From NCBI GenBank assembly GCA_009746045.1, contig RPFO01000406.1, positions 2,948,872 through 3,012,871 of the forward strand: a DNA stretch of 64,000 bases, read 5' to 3'. Below the pieces are notes generated by a model. That model did not search any database. It saw only the letters and a program-made list of their open reading frames with translations, and was not told the origin of the DNA. The position numbers and the translations under genes are program-made. Numbering within the stretch: the stretch's first letter is position 1; the number at the start of each line of letters is the position of its first letter. The stretch comes from Mesostigma viride (lineage: Eukaryota; Streptophyta; Mesostigmatophyceae; Mesostigmatales; Mesostigmataceae). Of this stretch, positions 47,883 through 59,664 are shown piece by piece.

Positions 47883-50800
47883 ATGATGCTGATCAGAAGG
47901 CAGCTGGCCTTGGTGGCCTTTAATTTGCTTTCCTTCACCGGTATATGGCCCAGCCTGGTCCACTCCAGCCAACTTGAACGCTTTCCTGAGGCAGGCTTAG
48001 CAGACTTCTCCGCTGCAGTGCGCAGCCTTTCTGACCGGTATAATGATATTCATCAGCAGGGGCGCCGGCATTTACTGCAAGCAGACATTAACTGCATCCT
48101 GACGCTGTTGGCCGTGGCAGCAGGGACCAATGATATCATGAATAACAACGCAAATAGCACGTTGGATGTAACAATAAAATGCCAGAACACGACCTTCCAG
48201 GAATTCACCGCCATCAACAATCAGACGGTGCGTTGCCCTGTCAGCAGCAGCGGCGATGGCGTATGCTCATGCCTGGGGCGTGTGTACGAGTTGTCACGGT
48301 TCGGCTACTCGGCATACTACAACCTGTCGAGGGCGTGCGGTGTTGCGACCATGAAAGCCGTGATGGGTGAAAACCAGTACCAGGTGCTTGAGAATTCCGC
48401 GCTGCTGTATTCCACCTGTGAAGCTCAAAGCCCTGTTGGCTTCAACATCTTTTCATCACAATGTGGCTATACCTGCTCCGCCTTACAGTTGGCCGGGGCC
48501 TGCGGTGCCCCGTCCATACTGATGCCAGGTCCGCCCGCTCCATCCCCTCCCCCATCGCCGCCCCCCCCGCCCCGCCCCGCCCCACCGCCCCCAACCAATT
48601 ATTCAAATGACTGCATTCCGACGCTGTTGGCCGTGGCAGCCATGACCAATGAAATCGCAAATATCACGTTAGAGGGAACAATAAAATGCTATAACACGAC
48701 CTTCCAGGAATTCACCGCCATCAACAATCAGACGGTGCGTTGCCCTGTCAGCAGCAGCGGCACTGGCGTATGCCCATGCGTCGGGCTTGTGTACGAGTTG
48801 TCACGGTTCGGCTACTCGGCATACTTCAACCTGTCGAGGGCGTGCGGCGTTGCGACCATGAAAGTCCTGATGGGTGAAAGCTACCAGGCGCTCGAGAACT
48901 CTGCGTTGTTGTATTCCACCTGTGAAGCTCAAAACCCAGTTGCTTTCAACATCTTTTCATGGCAATGCGGCTATACTTGCTCCGCCTTACAGTTGGCCGG
49001 GGCCTGCGGTGCCCCGTCCATACTGATGCCAGGTCCGCCCGCTCCATCCCCTCCCCCATCGCCGCCCCCGCCGCCCCGCCCCGCCCCACCGCCCCCAACC
49101 AACTTTTCAAATGACTGCATCCCGACGCTGTTGGCCGTGGCAGCCATGACCAATGAAATCGGAACCACATTGGAGGGAATAAATTGCGTTAACATGACCT
49201 TCCAGCAATTCACTGCCATCAACAATCAGACGGTGCGTTGCCCTGTCAGCAGCAGCGGCGATGGCGTATGCTCATGCCTGGGGCGTGTGTACGAGTTGTC
49301 ACGGTTCGGCTACTCGGCATACTACAACCTGTCGAGGGCGTGCGGTGTTGCGACCATGAAAGCCGTGATGGGTGAAAACCAGTACCAGGTGCTTGAGAAT
49401 TCCGCGCTGCTGTATTCCACCTGTGAAGCTCAAAGCCCTGTTGGCTTCAACATCTTTTCATCACAATGTGGCTATACCTGCTCCGCCTTACAGTTGGCCG
49501 GGGCCTGCGGTGCCCCGTCCATACTGATGCCAGGTCCGCCCGCTCCATCCCCTCCCCCATCGCCGCCCCCCCCGCCCCGCCCCGCCCCACCGCCCCCAAC
49601 CAATTATTCAAATGACTGCATTCCGACGCTGTTGGCCGTGGCAGCCATGACCAATGAAATCGCAAATATCACGTTAGAGGGAACAATAAAATGCTATAAC
49701 ACGACCTTCCAGGAATCCACCGCCGTCAACAATCAGACGGTGCGTTGCCCTGTCAGCAGCAGCGGCACTGGCGTATGCCCATGCATCGGGCTTGTGTACG
49801 AGTTGTCACGGTTCGGCTACTCGGCATACTTCAACCTGTCGAGGGCGTGCGGCGTTGCGACCATGAAAGTCCTGATGGGTGAAAGCTACCAGGCGCTCGA
49901 GAACTCTGCGTTGTTGTATTCCACCTGTGAAGCTCAAAACCCAGTTGCTTTCAACATCTTTTCATGGCAATGCGGCTATACTTGCTCCGCCTTACAGTTG
50001 GCCGGGGCCTGCGGTGCCCCGTCCATACTGATGCCAGGTCCGCCCGCTCCACCCCCTCCCCCATCGCCCCCACCGCCCCGCCCCGCCCCTCCGCCTCCAC
50101 TTGCCTCCCCACCGCCGCCTGCAGTGGCGGAGTGCAATGATGCGGATACCGAGCTGTCATTCCAGGTCTTCTTAGCGCTATCTCAGCTACCGAGCTGCCA
50201 GTTTCCCCGCTACTTGCAGGAGGGCGAAAGCAACTGCCCTGACAGCAGCTGTGGGGTTGGCCCCTCGTCCCGGCCCTGTTGTGCATGCCTCGAGGCGCTT
50301 CTGTCCGGGTTCTTGACATCCCGCAGCGCGAGCAGCGGCCTGCTGCACTTGGAGATCCTGGCAGGGTGCCAGTACCAGGCTATAGAAGGATGCCCTATCA
50401 GCACATACGTCAATGCCATGAGCGTGTGTGTGGGCACCAACGCGTCAAGCTCCCCAGACCTGAGTGCTGACTTGTCGCGGATGAAGGCAGTCATGGGTAA
50501 GTGCTTCAAGGAATGTTGACAGGGCATGCTGCAAAGCAGTTATTACGCCATTATCGCAATAATGCCTGCAGTGCAGGTCACGGAACGGGATGGATTACTT
50601 TCTGTAGCTGGTGGTTTCGTGAGCTCCCCGTCCACTTAAGGCCATTTGGGTCAGCGCAATTCATGACTGACAGGCATGCGCATGCCCAGCGGGCGCATGC
50701 TTTCCCTTTTGTCCTTATAAAATCTTGGTCTGTCTGCGTATGCTTCCGCCCCTGCAGGTGCATTAAGCCGCTAGTCCATCTAGCAAGTTTACAAGTTTTG

Positions 50801-53671
50801 CTCCCGTGTTTTTGCTCCCGTAGGATGTATCTATGCGTACATGGCTTGGCCTTGACAAGTCTGCATCAAAACCAAAGATGCCCAGATGATGCTTGCTGAT
50901 GCGCGATGAACAGCCCTGCTGGATGGCATCACTCACCAGCACGTCTTGCCGGATGCATCAAAACCAAAGATGCCCAGATTATGCTTGCTGATGCGCGATG
51001 AACAGCCCTGCTGGATGGCATCACTCACCAGCACGTCTTGCCGGATTCACGTTCGTAAGATAGGGGGTAACGGAATGCTCTATCTGTGGGGCGTTATAAT
51101 TCTCAGACCAGGCCTGTCATCTGTCACCAAGAATAACGCAGTATGTCCCATCGTTCTAGGACTATATTCTTGGTCTGCATAAACAGGTGGCTTGTACATT
51201 AGTCCTCAGCCCCAGGGACACGTGTGAGCCATGAGGACATCAGTGATGTGCGAGCTTCGGGTTTAAAGGTCTCTCCACATCTACCTTCCTTATATTCCTG
51301 CCACACAATTTTGCCGTTGAATGTTCTTTTGATCTGTCTCTTTCCACCATGCCTCTGCTTGCCGCACCACAGCTGGCGGGGTGCTAAATCCTCCCACCAT
51401 CAGCTACAGCGAACGTGGCTTTGGTGGCGTGCCAGCAGCCCCTGCGATTGCCGTCGGCCCTGCGCACGTCGTCACCGTCGCCAAATCCTCGTTTGGGCGA
51501 TCCATCTATCGTGTGTACATAAAGTCCCCCTGGCTCCAGGTCAAGCAGTCCTTCCTGACCCAGTACCACCGCTCCAACACCATCTGCCGCACAGGCCCCT
51601 TCATCGGCGCCCCCAACGTCCTCTTTGACCACCTGGCCGACCGCTGGCTGATCATGGAGGTGGCCCGTAATGCCACATCGGGCGCCCACTCGCTCTGCCT
51701 GCTGCTGTCACTCACCAACATCCCCTACAGCCTGCTCTTCCGCGGCTACTCGATCGCGCTCCCTGGGGACCCGGGCGATTTCGCGGTCGCCATCATGCCC
51801 GAGGCATACTATCTGTCGACCAACGAGAACGCGCCGTCCGTTTATGGTCTCGACCGCGCCCGCCTGGTTGCAGGCGGGTCCATGCGATCCTTGGTACGCT
51901 TCCAGCCAACGACATTGCCCGGTTTCTCCCTCCAGGGACTGATGCCAGCCCACCTGGGGGGGGCGACCAGGGGAGAGACTGCCTGCAACTTTTTCGTTCG
52001 GCCTGTGGACGATGAGGTCCATTACCCGGCCGTGGCGGATACTGGCGGGGACTTTGTGGAGGTGTGGCAGCTGTGCCCCAGCTTTGACAATGCGACGGCG
52101 GCCAATTTTAGCCGTGTTGCTAACGTGAGGGTAACCGACTTCAATTCCAGCGTCTGTGGCTCTGCTGAGGACGTTCCCTGTTTTGCGCAGCCAAGCTCGA
52201 CGGTGCGGCTCAACACGTACCATCGGGGCATGCTGGGCAAGGCATCACTCCGCAGCTACGTGGGCTACGATGCACTGGTGATGAGCTTCCCCGTGGACGG
52301 CGGCAATCAAAAGGTGCGTGTTGGTGCCTAGTCCGCGCACGCAGCACGTCAGTTCCGCCTTGCTCTGTTTCACCCGGGGGCTGCAGCCTGCAGCAGTCAT
52401 CTAGCATGCATATGCACGCGGCTGTCTGCATGTACGTTGCCAATGCATGCACGTTGCCTATGCATGCATGTTGCCAGTGCATGGGGCAAGGGGGATGTAC
52501 CTGTGGTGTTGGGCAGTTCCTGCGAACGGGGCACTATGAACTGAGCTACTTCGGATGTGCCTCACCATCCAGCTTCTGTGGGCCATTATCTGGCTCCTCA
52601 TCGCATGTGTGCAAGGGGACCTGGCGGTTGCAGGTGCGGTGGTAAGTGCACAGTCCGGAGCGTTCCTTGGTTGAGACTCACTTCCCTATCACCCTGAAGC
52701 ACGTACATCTTTTGCTGTTGATTGAGGGCAACCATCATAGGGCAACCATGATAGCTGCCATGCCGTTGGACTCATGGTCTCCGCTCCCGGGCTACGCCTT
52801 TCTATTCCCATCGATCTGACCATCACACCGCGCTCCTGTGACAGCTGGACAAAGACGACCCCTTCTTCTATCCTTGCGATAACCCCGTGGGGTGCCCAAC
52901 CTCTGGTTTGGGGCTCGTGCAGGGCGCGGTCATGTGGGTGGAGCTGCGCCGGACCGTCCAGCCCTCAGGCTCACTGGGACCGGCGTGGCTGCGGCACCAG
53001 GATGGCATCGTCTCCCCCATGGGATCAAGGCACGCCTGGCTGCCAAGTGTCGCGCTGGATCGGTCCAACAACATGGTCCTCGGGTACTCCGGCATGGATG
53101 CCAGCAATACTTCTTATCCGAGCCTGTACTACACCGGCAGGGCTGCCCATGCGGTCCTAGGAACTCTGCCCAGCCCAGAGATGCAGCTGGTCGCCGGCAT
53201 TTCTGCGTCCACCACCTCCTCCTTTGGCGGCCGCAGCTCGATTGCTTTGGACGCCATGGACGGCTGCACGTTCTACTTCGCGGGTCCCTGGGAGACTAGG
53301 GCCTACCGCTCCGCCACATACATCGGCGCGGTGCGCTTCCCCGGCTGTACGGGTAAGCCTTTGTTGCGTGTCCTTTCCTCTTGGATCGTCTGGCATGCTG
53401 TGAGCTTTGTTTCAACTGCGGAATCACCAAGTCATGTTATACGATCAAGTTGTTGATTTCTGTGCGTCTTGTATTTCGTTCTGCGCATCGTCTTTGCTGC
53501 TTCTTGCATCTCGCAGCTGCGGCGCCATGCTCGGCAGATGCTCATTGCGATGACGGGCAGTTTTGCACATTGGACAGATGTCGTGACGGCAAGTGTGTCA
53601 GTGAAGCTGACCCAATGTTGTGCCGATTTGGAGAGGTCTGCGATGAGGACCGTGATGCTTGCATCTCTTAG
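47883..53671 (+). CDS. Secreted modular protein: Cys-rich modules with PPSPPP linkers, propeller-like region and Cys-rich tail
   Basis: Four exons: 47883-50496, 51373-52313, 52845-53352 and 53517-53671. Splice phases (1, 0, 1) all agree, giving about 1,405 residues. The ATG at 47883 begins a good signal peptide (MMLIRRQLALVAF..). Exon 1 encodes four ~165-residue modules (CIPTLLAVAA.., RCPVSSSG.GVC.C, RACGVATMK, QCGYTCSAL.LAGACG), each with several N-glycosylation sites and followed by an SPPPSPPPPPRPAPPPP linker, then a fifth, different Cys-rich module. Linkers of this kind are typical of volvocine and other chlorophyte cell-wall glycoproteins. Exons 2-3 (AVGPAHVVTV, VALDRSNNMVLGYS, YPSLYYTGR) resemble extracellular beta-rich, propeller-like proteins. 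Exon 4 adds a C..DxxCDDGxFC..C tail. A wall or extracellular-matrix role is inferred. Confidence 0.85.
48190..50195 (+). repeat. 1,005-bp internal duplication in exon 1 of the secreted-protein gene
   Basis: Modules 1 and 3, and modules 2 and 4, are almost identical (for example 48609 matches 49614). The two-module block was therefore duplicated as one 335-codon unit, which keeps the frame. The copies differ by a few substitutions and short in-frame indels, so the event is recent. Confidence 0.9.
50863..51047. repeat. 92-bp direct duplication in intron 1 of the secreted-protein gene
   Basis: GCATCAAAACCAAAGATGCC begins at 50863 and again at 50955. The two 92-bp copies are nearly identical. 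They lie in the intron 50497-51372. Confidence 0.9.
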
Positions 53672-56074
53672 TGCCTGCTGCACGGTATGCACTTGCCATG
53701 TGCCAGAACGGCAGGCAGGCACGCGGGACCAGAAGAAGCATCACAAGTAAATGGCACAGCATGCATAAAAATGTATAATAGACCTTTAGTGTTGAACATG
53801 TGTACAGCAGAGCGCGTCTCCAGTAGAATCTCACTCCCCCGTGTGGGGAGCAAAGGTGACGAAGCACTGCGCGGGCATGTGCACACCGTCTTGCCCACTC
53901 TCGGGACAAGAAGGTTTTCCCGCCCTCAGTGCTGCTCAACTTTGACTCCCGGCCAGCTGCGGATCTAATAAGGCACAGTTCCTTTGGTAGCACGCAAGCT
54001 CTCTCCAGGACACCGGACACCCCCTGCATGGTCGCGTACTTCCGCCCAGCGGCCAGCACGCAGCAGCTGAATATGTCGCGAGCTGTGGCCCACCTTCCTC
54101 CGCAATAAGCAATCCCCAGAGAAGCCTATAAGATTTATTCGCAGGGGGAGACCTGTACATCAACGTACAAGGTGTGGGTGCGGGTCCCCCAAGTGAGCCA
54201 CTGGCCAAATGATAGCTGCCTTGGATACATGCGCCAACGCCCACGGGCTAATGTGACCTCTTATATGATGGATTTAGGTCTCTGCGATGTATATTATGTC
54301 CCTCAATCGGTATGGCCTAGGTGGCCGGATGCGACCTAGACTGCACCGCTAGCTTAGTATGGCTCAGCCTACTAATTGTCATGCTCAGTTTTGTCAGTCA
54401 ATGCACCTGGCCTGTATGCGGTCTCCTGCACACTTCCGTCTTAGTGCACAGTAGATGCCAGACTCTAGCCTTGTGAGTAGTGTTGATTCAAACAATACAT
54501 GATTTCAACTGTGGCTTGCCTTCAGACATGAGGGAAGACGGGCGTCTCTGCCCCCTTGTTGTTGTGCAACAAACAGGCTGGATGTGTGGGAAGCACTAGA
54601 AGTGCTCCGGCCACGACCTTCCCAAATGGGACTGATGGGCGAGCCCACTAAATTACCTCCATTGTTGTGATCGTCCGGGGTTTGGATTTATCGACCCCCT
54701 CGATTTTGGAGGCGCATGTAGTGCTAGTAACTGGATTGGTTATATAACATATCCATGTTTATCATATATGCACCCGGGCTGACTCTGTCGCGACCCATGC
54801 GGTCTAGATCCCTCCCAGGCCTGGCACCTGGGCCGGCAGCGATGTTGCTGCGAGTCGTAGTTTTGTGATGTAGTTAGTTGTACCTTGTCCAGCTGGCGTG
54901 ATCCTTGCATGCCCGTGTCAAATTACTATTATTTTCTTTAGGGTTCTTCTGCTTTTCGGGGTTTTCCTTATGTTGCTTGCCAATATCACCTCCGTAATTC
55001 ATCATTCTCAATGAATATATGCTTCCAAGGATCAGAATATGCTTGGGGTTTGTGAGAATGTGGGTGGCCGTAGCTTGGCTGGCCAGTATGCCACGAGAGC
55101 ACATGGTCAGGAGGGGGGACATCCAGCCAAAACAGCACACTCCGTCACTGGTCCGGCGCGGCACCTCGGGACGTGAAGCGAGCACCCAAAACGGGGGAAA
55201 ACGTGTCCGGCGGCAGAATTTTGGCGACGGAGTGCACTCCGGTCGAAATTTGGAGGGCGGCGCCACGGAAAAGTTTCAGGAGTGCACTCTTCCCGCCGGT
55301 CCAGCGCCTGGTTTTAGGAAAAGGAGTGCGCTCTGGTGATCCCGCTAGCTCGGTCCGGCGTTTGCAGGAACCCGCTTTGGCCCTGCTGTACTAATTACAA
55401 CTTACGCTGATCGGACTTACCAAGTATTGGTTGATTCTAGGAAGACGTATCAACTTTCAGGCAGGCGTCAGGTTGTTGTTGTTGATTCTGACACAAGACC
55501 TGGCGTCAGGCATCGAATTTTCCGCCGGCTTGACGTTGGATCTTGCAAGTTGCAAACCACCATTCCACCAGGATTGCACCAACAACCAGCCTGAAGCCGG
55601 AGCACTGCAGTACAAATTGTTGAACAATCATTGAACTGCTTCTACTGGGAGCCTATGCTAATATTATCGCTTACTAAGAGCGATAGTACCACCGATACTA
55701 AATATATCCGGCCCTCGGCCACTATAGAACTCTCTGCTGCTAACTGCGGCGTGGGACACAACAACACTGACTAAGAGCTTCTACTAAGAGATGCTGTAAA
55801 TAGTGCCACGTGGACATCGTACAACCAACGTAGCTCGTAGCACACTCCCAAAGTTGCCGTTTTCGATCTGGCGCAGCCTTTTGGCTGACAGAGCGCACTC
55901 GGCCATTTTTCACTTTGGCTGGCGCTGGGCCGCACGGTAGGCCATGCAGACGAGGAAGCGCGCTCTTGTGCGATTTAAGGGGGGGATGTCCCCCCTCCTA
56001 CATGGTCAGGCCCAGACATCGATCTGGACGTACGCTCAATTCCTAGTCTGCGGCTGTTTTAGGCGTATTACTAA
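53672..56074. other. Intergenic region without recognised genes
   Basis: About 2.4 kb with only short unsupported frames (130 codons or fewer) on both strands. It contains several GGAGTGCACTC or related motifs (55130-55340) and a GGGGGGATGTCCCCCC hairpin near 55980. No RNA gene or mobile element could be supported. Confidence 0.5.
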
Positions 56075-56370
56075 TCACTACACACAGATCTCGAATGATT
56101 TATCTAGTACCAAATCCGAAAGGCTTGCATCACTCCCCGGAAAGGAGAACTTTTGCGGATGACTGAAGGTGTCAGTTGGCGATGCCCTAGGATCCGGAGA
56201 CGTCCGTCCTATAGTCAGCAGAATTGGTGCAAGAGGTCCCCAGTTCGATTCCGGCCTGGATTCATTTGCAGATCGCGTTTTTCCGCGTTTTCCGCGGACC
56301 GGCACTGAACGCAAATGGTTTTCACCTTTGCGGCGTGCCAAATCAGTATTACTAATCGCCACTTTGAACA
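56075..56370 (+). repeat. SINE-like repeat, plus-oriented copy
   Basis: About 290 bp also present, inverted, at 57665-57955. It contains GTGCAAGAGGTCCCCAGTTCGATTCCGG, which looks like the 3' half of a tRNA (anticodon-stem side plus B box GTTCGATTCC). The T stem pairs poorly and the cloverleaf is too short, so it is not a working tRNA. A tRNA-derived SINE is the simplest reading. Confidence 0.5.
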
Positions 56371-56540
56371 AGCTAGCACTGATATAAACTTGCACACGGT
56401 GGCATTATTACAGGGTAGGCTTCCGCTGATTGTCTCGAGCGATGCTTATTACAGCGCAGTAGGCAAGCACACATATATATTAAAAATATAATTACTTACA
56501 GCAGAGTGAAATCACTCAAACCAAAGCAAACGCCCAGCTA

Positions 56541-57422
56541 TAAACCTATATACAGAGCCATGTCAAAGCTCTATACTACGATAAGACCAATGGAAACGCC
56601 TAACGGGAGGAACCTAATAGCCCTGCTGCACCGCAAAATCAGCCCGCGTACGGCGGAGCATGATGTCAGCCATGGCCCGAGTCAGCGCCACCGACAAGCG
56701 CTGACGCCAATATGACGTCCAGGTCCGCGCCGACCATGGGGCCCGCTGGCCCTCCAGGTCCAGCCGGTCCTCCCGGAGCCGGCAACACTCCTTGAAGAAG
56801 GCGGAGGTCAGGGGCCCCATGGCCCCAAACTCCTCCAGGACAAAGGGCACCACACGATGGTGCCCGACGTCGCCGTAGGCCAGGAGCTTGGCCCGCTCCG
56901 CCCGGTCCGCCGTGTAACCTGCCGTGAGGGAGGCCCCAGCCACGTGGCTAAGAGCCAAGGGCCGCGCCACCGAAACGTCAATAAGCAGATGCCGGCCACC
57001 CCCCTCAAAGTCCAGCACCACGATGTCAGGCCGGTGGTTGGGGGAATAGAAGGCAGCGCCATCCGCATCCTCGGACCGGATGTTCGCGTGGGGGAAAACC
57101 GACCGAATCATGGCGAGCACCACCGTCAGGAGGACAGTGTGCAAATACAAATACCAATTCTGATTCTGTTGGCCCCCCATGCAGGCAAGGTAGTGAGTCC
57201 CCGTGGGATCCAGCGGCTGCCCACAGCTACCACAAGGCCGCCCGGCCGGAACAAGAGGCTGCGGGGCAAATAGCTGGTGCCGGAGCGCCACCGAGTAGTG
57301 GCTGGGAGCCAAGGCGAATGGGGGGGCCATGGGCACACATATATACAGTATGGTACAAGATGAGTTTGGTCCAGTTGCGCTAGGCTCCGATGGTCCTGCC
57401 CTTTGTGTTTTAGACTCCTGCA
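56541..57422 (-). mobile_element. 5'-truncated LINE: C-terminal restriction-like endonuclease fragment
   Basis: An 882-bp insertion flanked by a 14-bp direct repeat, CAAACGCCCAGCTA, at 56527-56540 and 57423-57436. On the minus strand it encodes, to a stop at 56614, the end of a non-LTR retrotransposon protein: a CCHC zinc motif CGSCGQPLDPTGTHYLAC followed by RPDIVVLDF..HLLIDVSV. This is the RPD..D signature of the restriction-like endonuclease in R2-type LINEs. A conserved-looking tail (RTWTSYWRQRLSVAL) follows. Reverse transcriptase is absent, as expected after 5' truncation. Confidence 0.8.
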
Positions 57423-57664
57423 CAAACGCCCAGCTAACCCGTTGAATGAGTCTGTATGGCAATAAGTTAAGCTTACAACACGAACAACACGCATGCGTAT
57501 AATTGCCTCAGTGACTCAATCAAGAACACAGACGGAATGCTGCAATTAAAATGCACCGAGGGAGTAATAATGTGCTTCAGTCGGCCATCAGCACAAGTGG
57601 CATCCCAGGTGCAGCGCCATGAGGGCTTAATGATTATTATGATTTCTGTACGTGGGCAAACAAA

Positions 57665-57955
57665 GCGGGTTTATATTCTGATCAGACACTCCGCAAAGGT
57701 GAAAACCATTTGCGTTCAGTGCCGGGCCGCGGAAAACGCGGAAAAACGCAATCTGCAAATGAATCCGACCGGAATCGAACTGGGGACCTCTCGCACCAAT
57801 CTTGCTGACTATAGGACGGACGTCTCCGGTTACCATGGCATCGCCAACTTACACCTACAGTCATCCGCAAAAGTTCTCCTGTCCGGGGAGTGATGCAAGC
57901 CTTTCGGATTTGGTACTAGATAAATCACTCGAGATCTGTGTGTAGGATTACTACA
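57665..57955 (-). repeat. SINE-like repeat, minus-oriented copy
   Basis: Reverse complement of 56075-56370 with scattered substitutions. The two copies enclose about 1.3 kb that contains the LINE fragment. The outer edges read GATCTGTGTGTAG and its complement. Confidence 0.55.
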
Positions 57956-58359
57956 CACGTGTCTGCACGCGAGACTTGTTCAGCGGGTTATATACATACG
58001 ACTGGCTATAGATATTGTTTCCGCATTCCCCGCCTCCCCCGCTTGTGGGGTACGTGTAAGGCTGGACCATCTACGCTGCTCCTCACAGGTCTTTGGCACC
58101 ATTGCGTGATAAGCTGGAGTTCCTCAAGCAACACAAGCGGCTTGGTGCAGGGACCTCCTACACGCTGGACGACGACTTGACCATGGCGCAGCGACGGGAG
58201 CTCTGGCCGACGTACCTACCTCCAGCTCCGGCAAGCAGCAGGGAAGAAGCCGGTTTACTGGAGGGGGCGGGCTGCCATCTACGTCGACCACAAGCCATGG
58301 CAGCTAGGTGCAACAATGTACCCCAGCAACCCGCCAAGGGGAAACATATAAGTGTAGCA

Positions 58360-58757
58360 TTAAATTAAATTAAATTAAATTAAATTAAATTAAATTAAAT
58401 TAAATTAAATTAAATTAAATTAAATTAAATTAAATTAAATTAAATTAAATTAAATTAAATTAAATTAAATTAAATTAAATTAAATTAAATTAAATTAAAT
58501 TAAATTAAATTAAATTAAATTAAATTAAATTAAATTAAATTAAATTAAATTAAATTAAATTAAATTAAATTAAATTAAATTAAATTAAATTAAATTAAAT
58601 TAAATTTAAATTAAATTAAATTAAATTAAATTAAATTAAATTAAATTAAATTAAATTAAATTAAATTAAATTAAATTAAATTAAATTAAATTAAATTAAA
58701 TTAAATTAAATTAAATTAAATTAAATTAAATTAAATTAAATTAAACTAAATTAAATT
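58360..58757. repeat. (TAAAT)n pentanucleotide array, about 80 units
   Basis: Nearly perfect 5-bp repeat over 400 bp with one extra T at about 58605 and one substitution near 58745. It abuts ATAGCATGACTCCGTTGGGAG at 58755-58775, the reverse complement of the end motif found beside the (AATTC)n tail at 7860. The array is therefore probably the expanded 3' tail of a minus-strand retroposon. Confidence 0.92.
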
Positions 58758-59070
58758 ATAGCATGACTCCGTTGGGAGATCATGTAGCACATATTCCTTG
58801 CTGGATGGATGGAGGTGGGCGCCGAAAGCCGCGTAATCGAACTAACTCTAAGCTATCTAGACTAGAAAATACTACTAACTACACTACTCAGCAAAGCGCC
58901 CCTTCCGCTTGGGAGGGGGCTTGCCCACAGGGGCTGGCGTGTGAGCCTGGACAATGTTCTGCCACCGCTTCTTGTTCTACATAGCAGCTAGTAGTCCAAA
59001 GAAGAGAGATCGAGGGAGTGAATGCGGTGTTCAAACTGAGCTGGGACCACTACTGAGGTCGGCCAGCAGC
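58758..59070 (-). other. Retroposon 3' end remnant and unrecognised sequence
   Basis: The first ~60 bp match, inverted, the segment CCTCCATCCATCCAGCAAGG..CTCCCAACGGAGTCATG of the macrorepeats (for example 2210-2272). The remainder up to the Ty3 LTR shows no recognisable gene or repeat. Confidence 0.5.
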
Positions 59071-59652
59071 TGTTACGTCCCAGCCCAGACACACCTAGCC
59101 TGAGCTACGTAGCGAAAGACCCTTCTTGCCGGAATTAGGAATAATTCAAGGTAGCCTAAAGTAGGTTGCGCTTCACGACGTGAGTCGTGAGATATCTGGC
59201 ATCACGGCTTGATGCCAAGCTAATTAGTACACACTTATATTGGCTAGCAACACCAATTACAAATGGATAATTGCCCCGGGTTCAATGTGTAGGCGTATTC
59301 GCACTTATCATTCATCAAACCAAGAGGACGAGACTCTCGTCCTCGGACCAATTTAACCTAGGTTGATTGCGGCGCAGATACACGCCAATTTCCCTGGACC
59401 AATCCAAGCCAATCATTCCACGTAGGATCCGGGCCGACATCGACCCTCAACTACAGGATCCACGCCTAGTACTACAGATAGACTCAGAACTGGCGCGGCG
59501 CCACCGCACCGGCCCCTAAAAGGCAACCTAGGACCAAAATAACTAGTCCAATTCACACAATAGTCAATGTCCATAAAACTTAGTACAACGGCCACAAGGC
59601 CTTAGTAATTTATTCCATTGTTACGTCCGACCTAAAGGGCCGGGACGTAACA
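59071..59652 (-). repeat. 3' LTR of the Ty3 element
   Basis: 582 bp bounded by TGTTACGTCCC and GGGACGTAACA, perfect 11-bp inverted termini with canonical TG..CA. The partner LTR is outside the window, so age cannot be judged. Confidence 0.8.
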
Positions 59653-59664
59653 CTCCTCCCCCCC
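59653..59664 (-). other. Polypurine tract of the Ty3 element
   Basis: Minus strand reads GGGGGGGAGGAG immediately before the LTR's TGTTACG. This supports LTR position and element polarity. Confidence 0.75.

Noticed and set aside
47883-50496. Classical pherophorin assignment for the secreted protein
   Set aside because: The proline-rich linkers fit, but the Cys modules lack the recognisable pherophorin core motif, so only a general secreted modular description is supported.
56190-56290. Possible functional tRNA gene around GTTCGATTCC
   Set aside because: The T stem does not pair, the acceptor-to-acceptor length is about 57 bases, and an inverted copy exists nearby. A SINE or tRNA relic is more likely.
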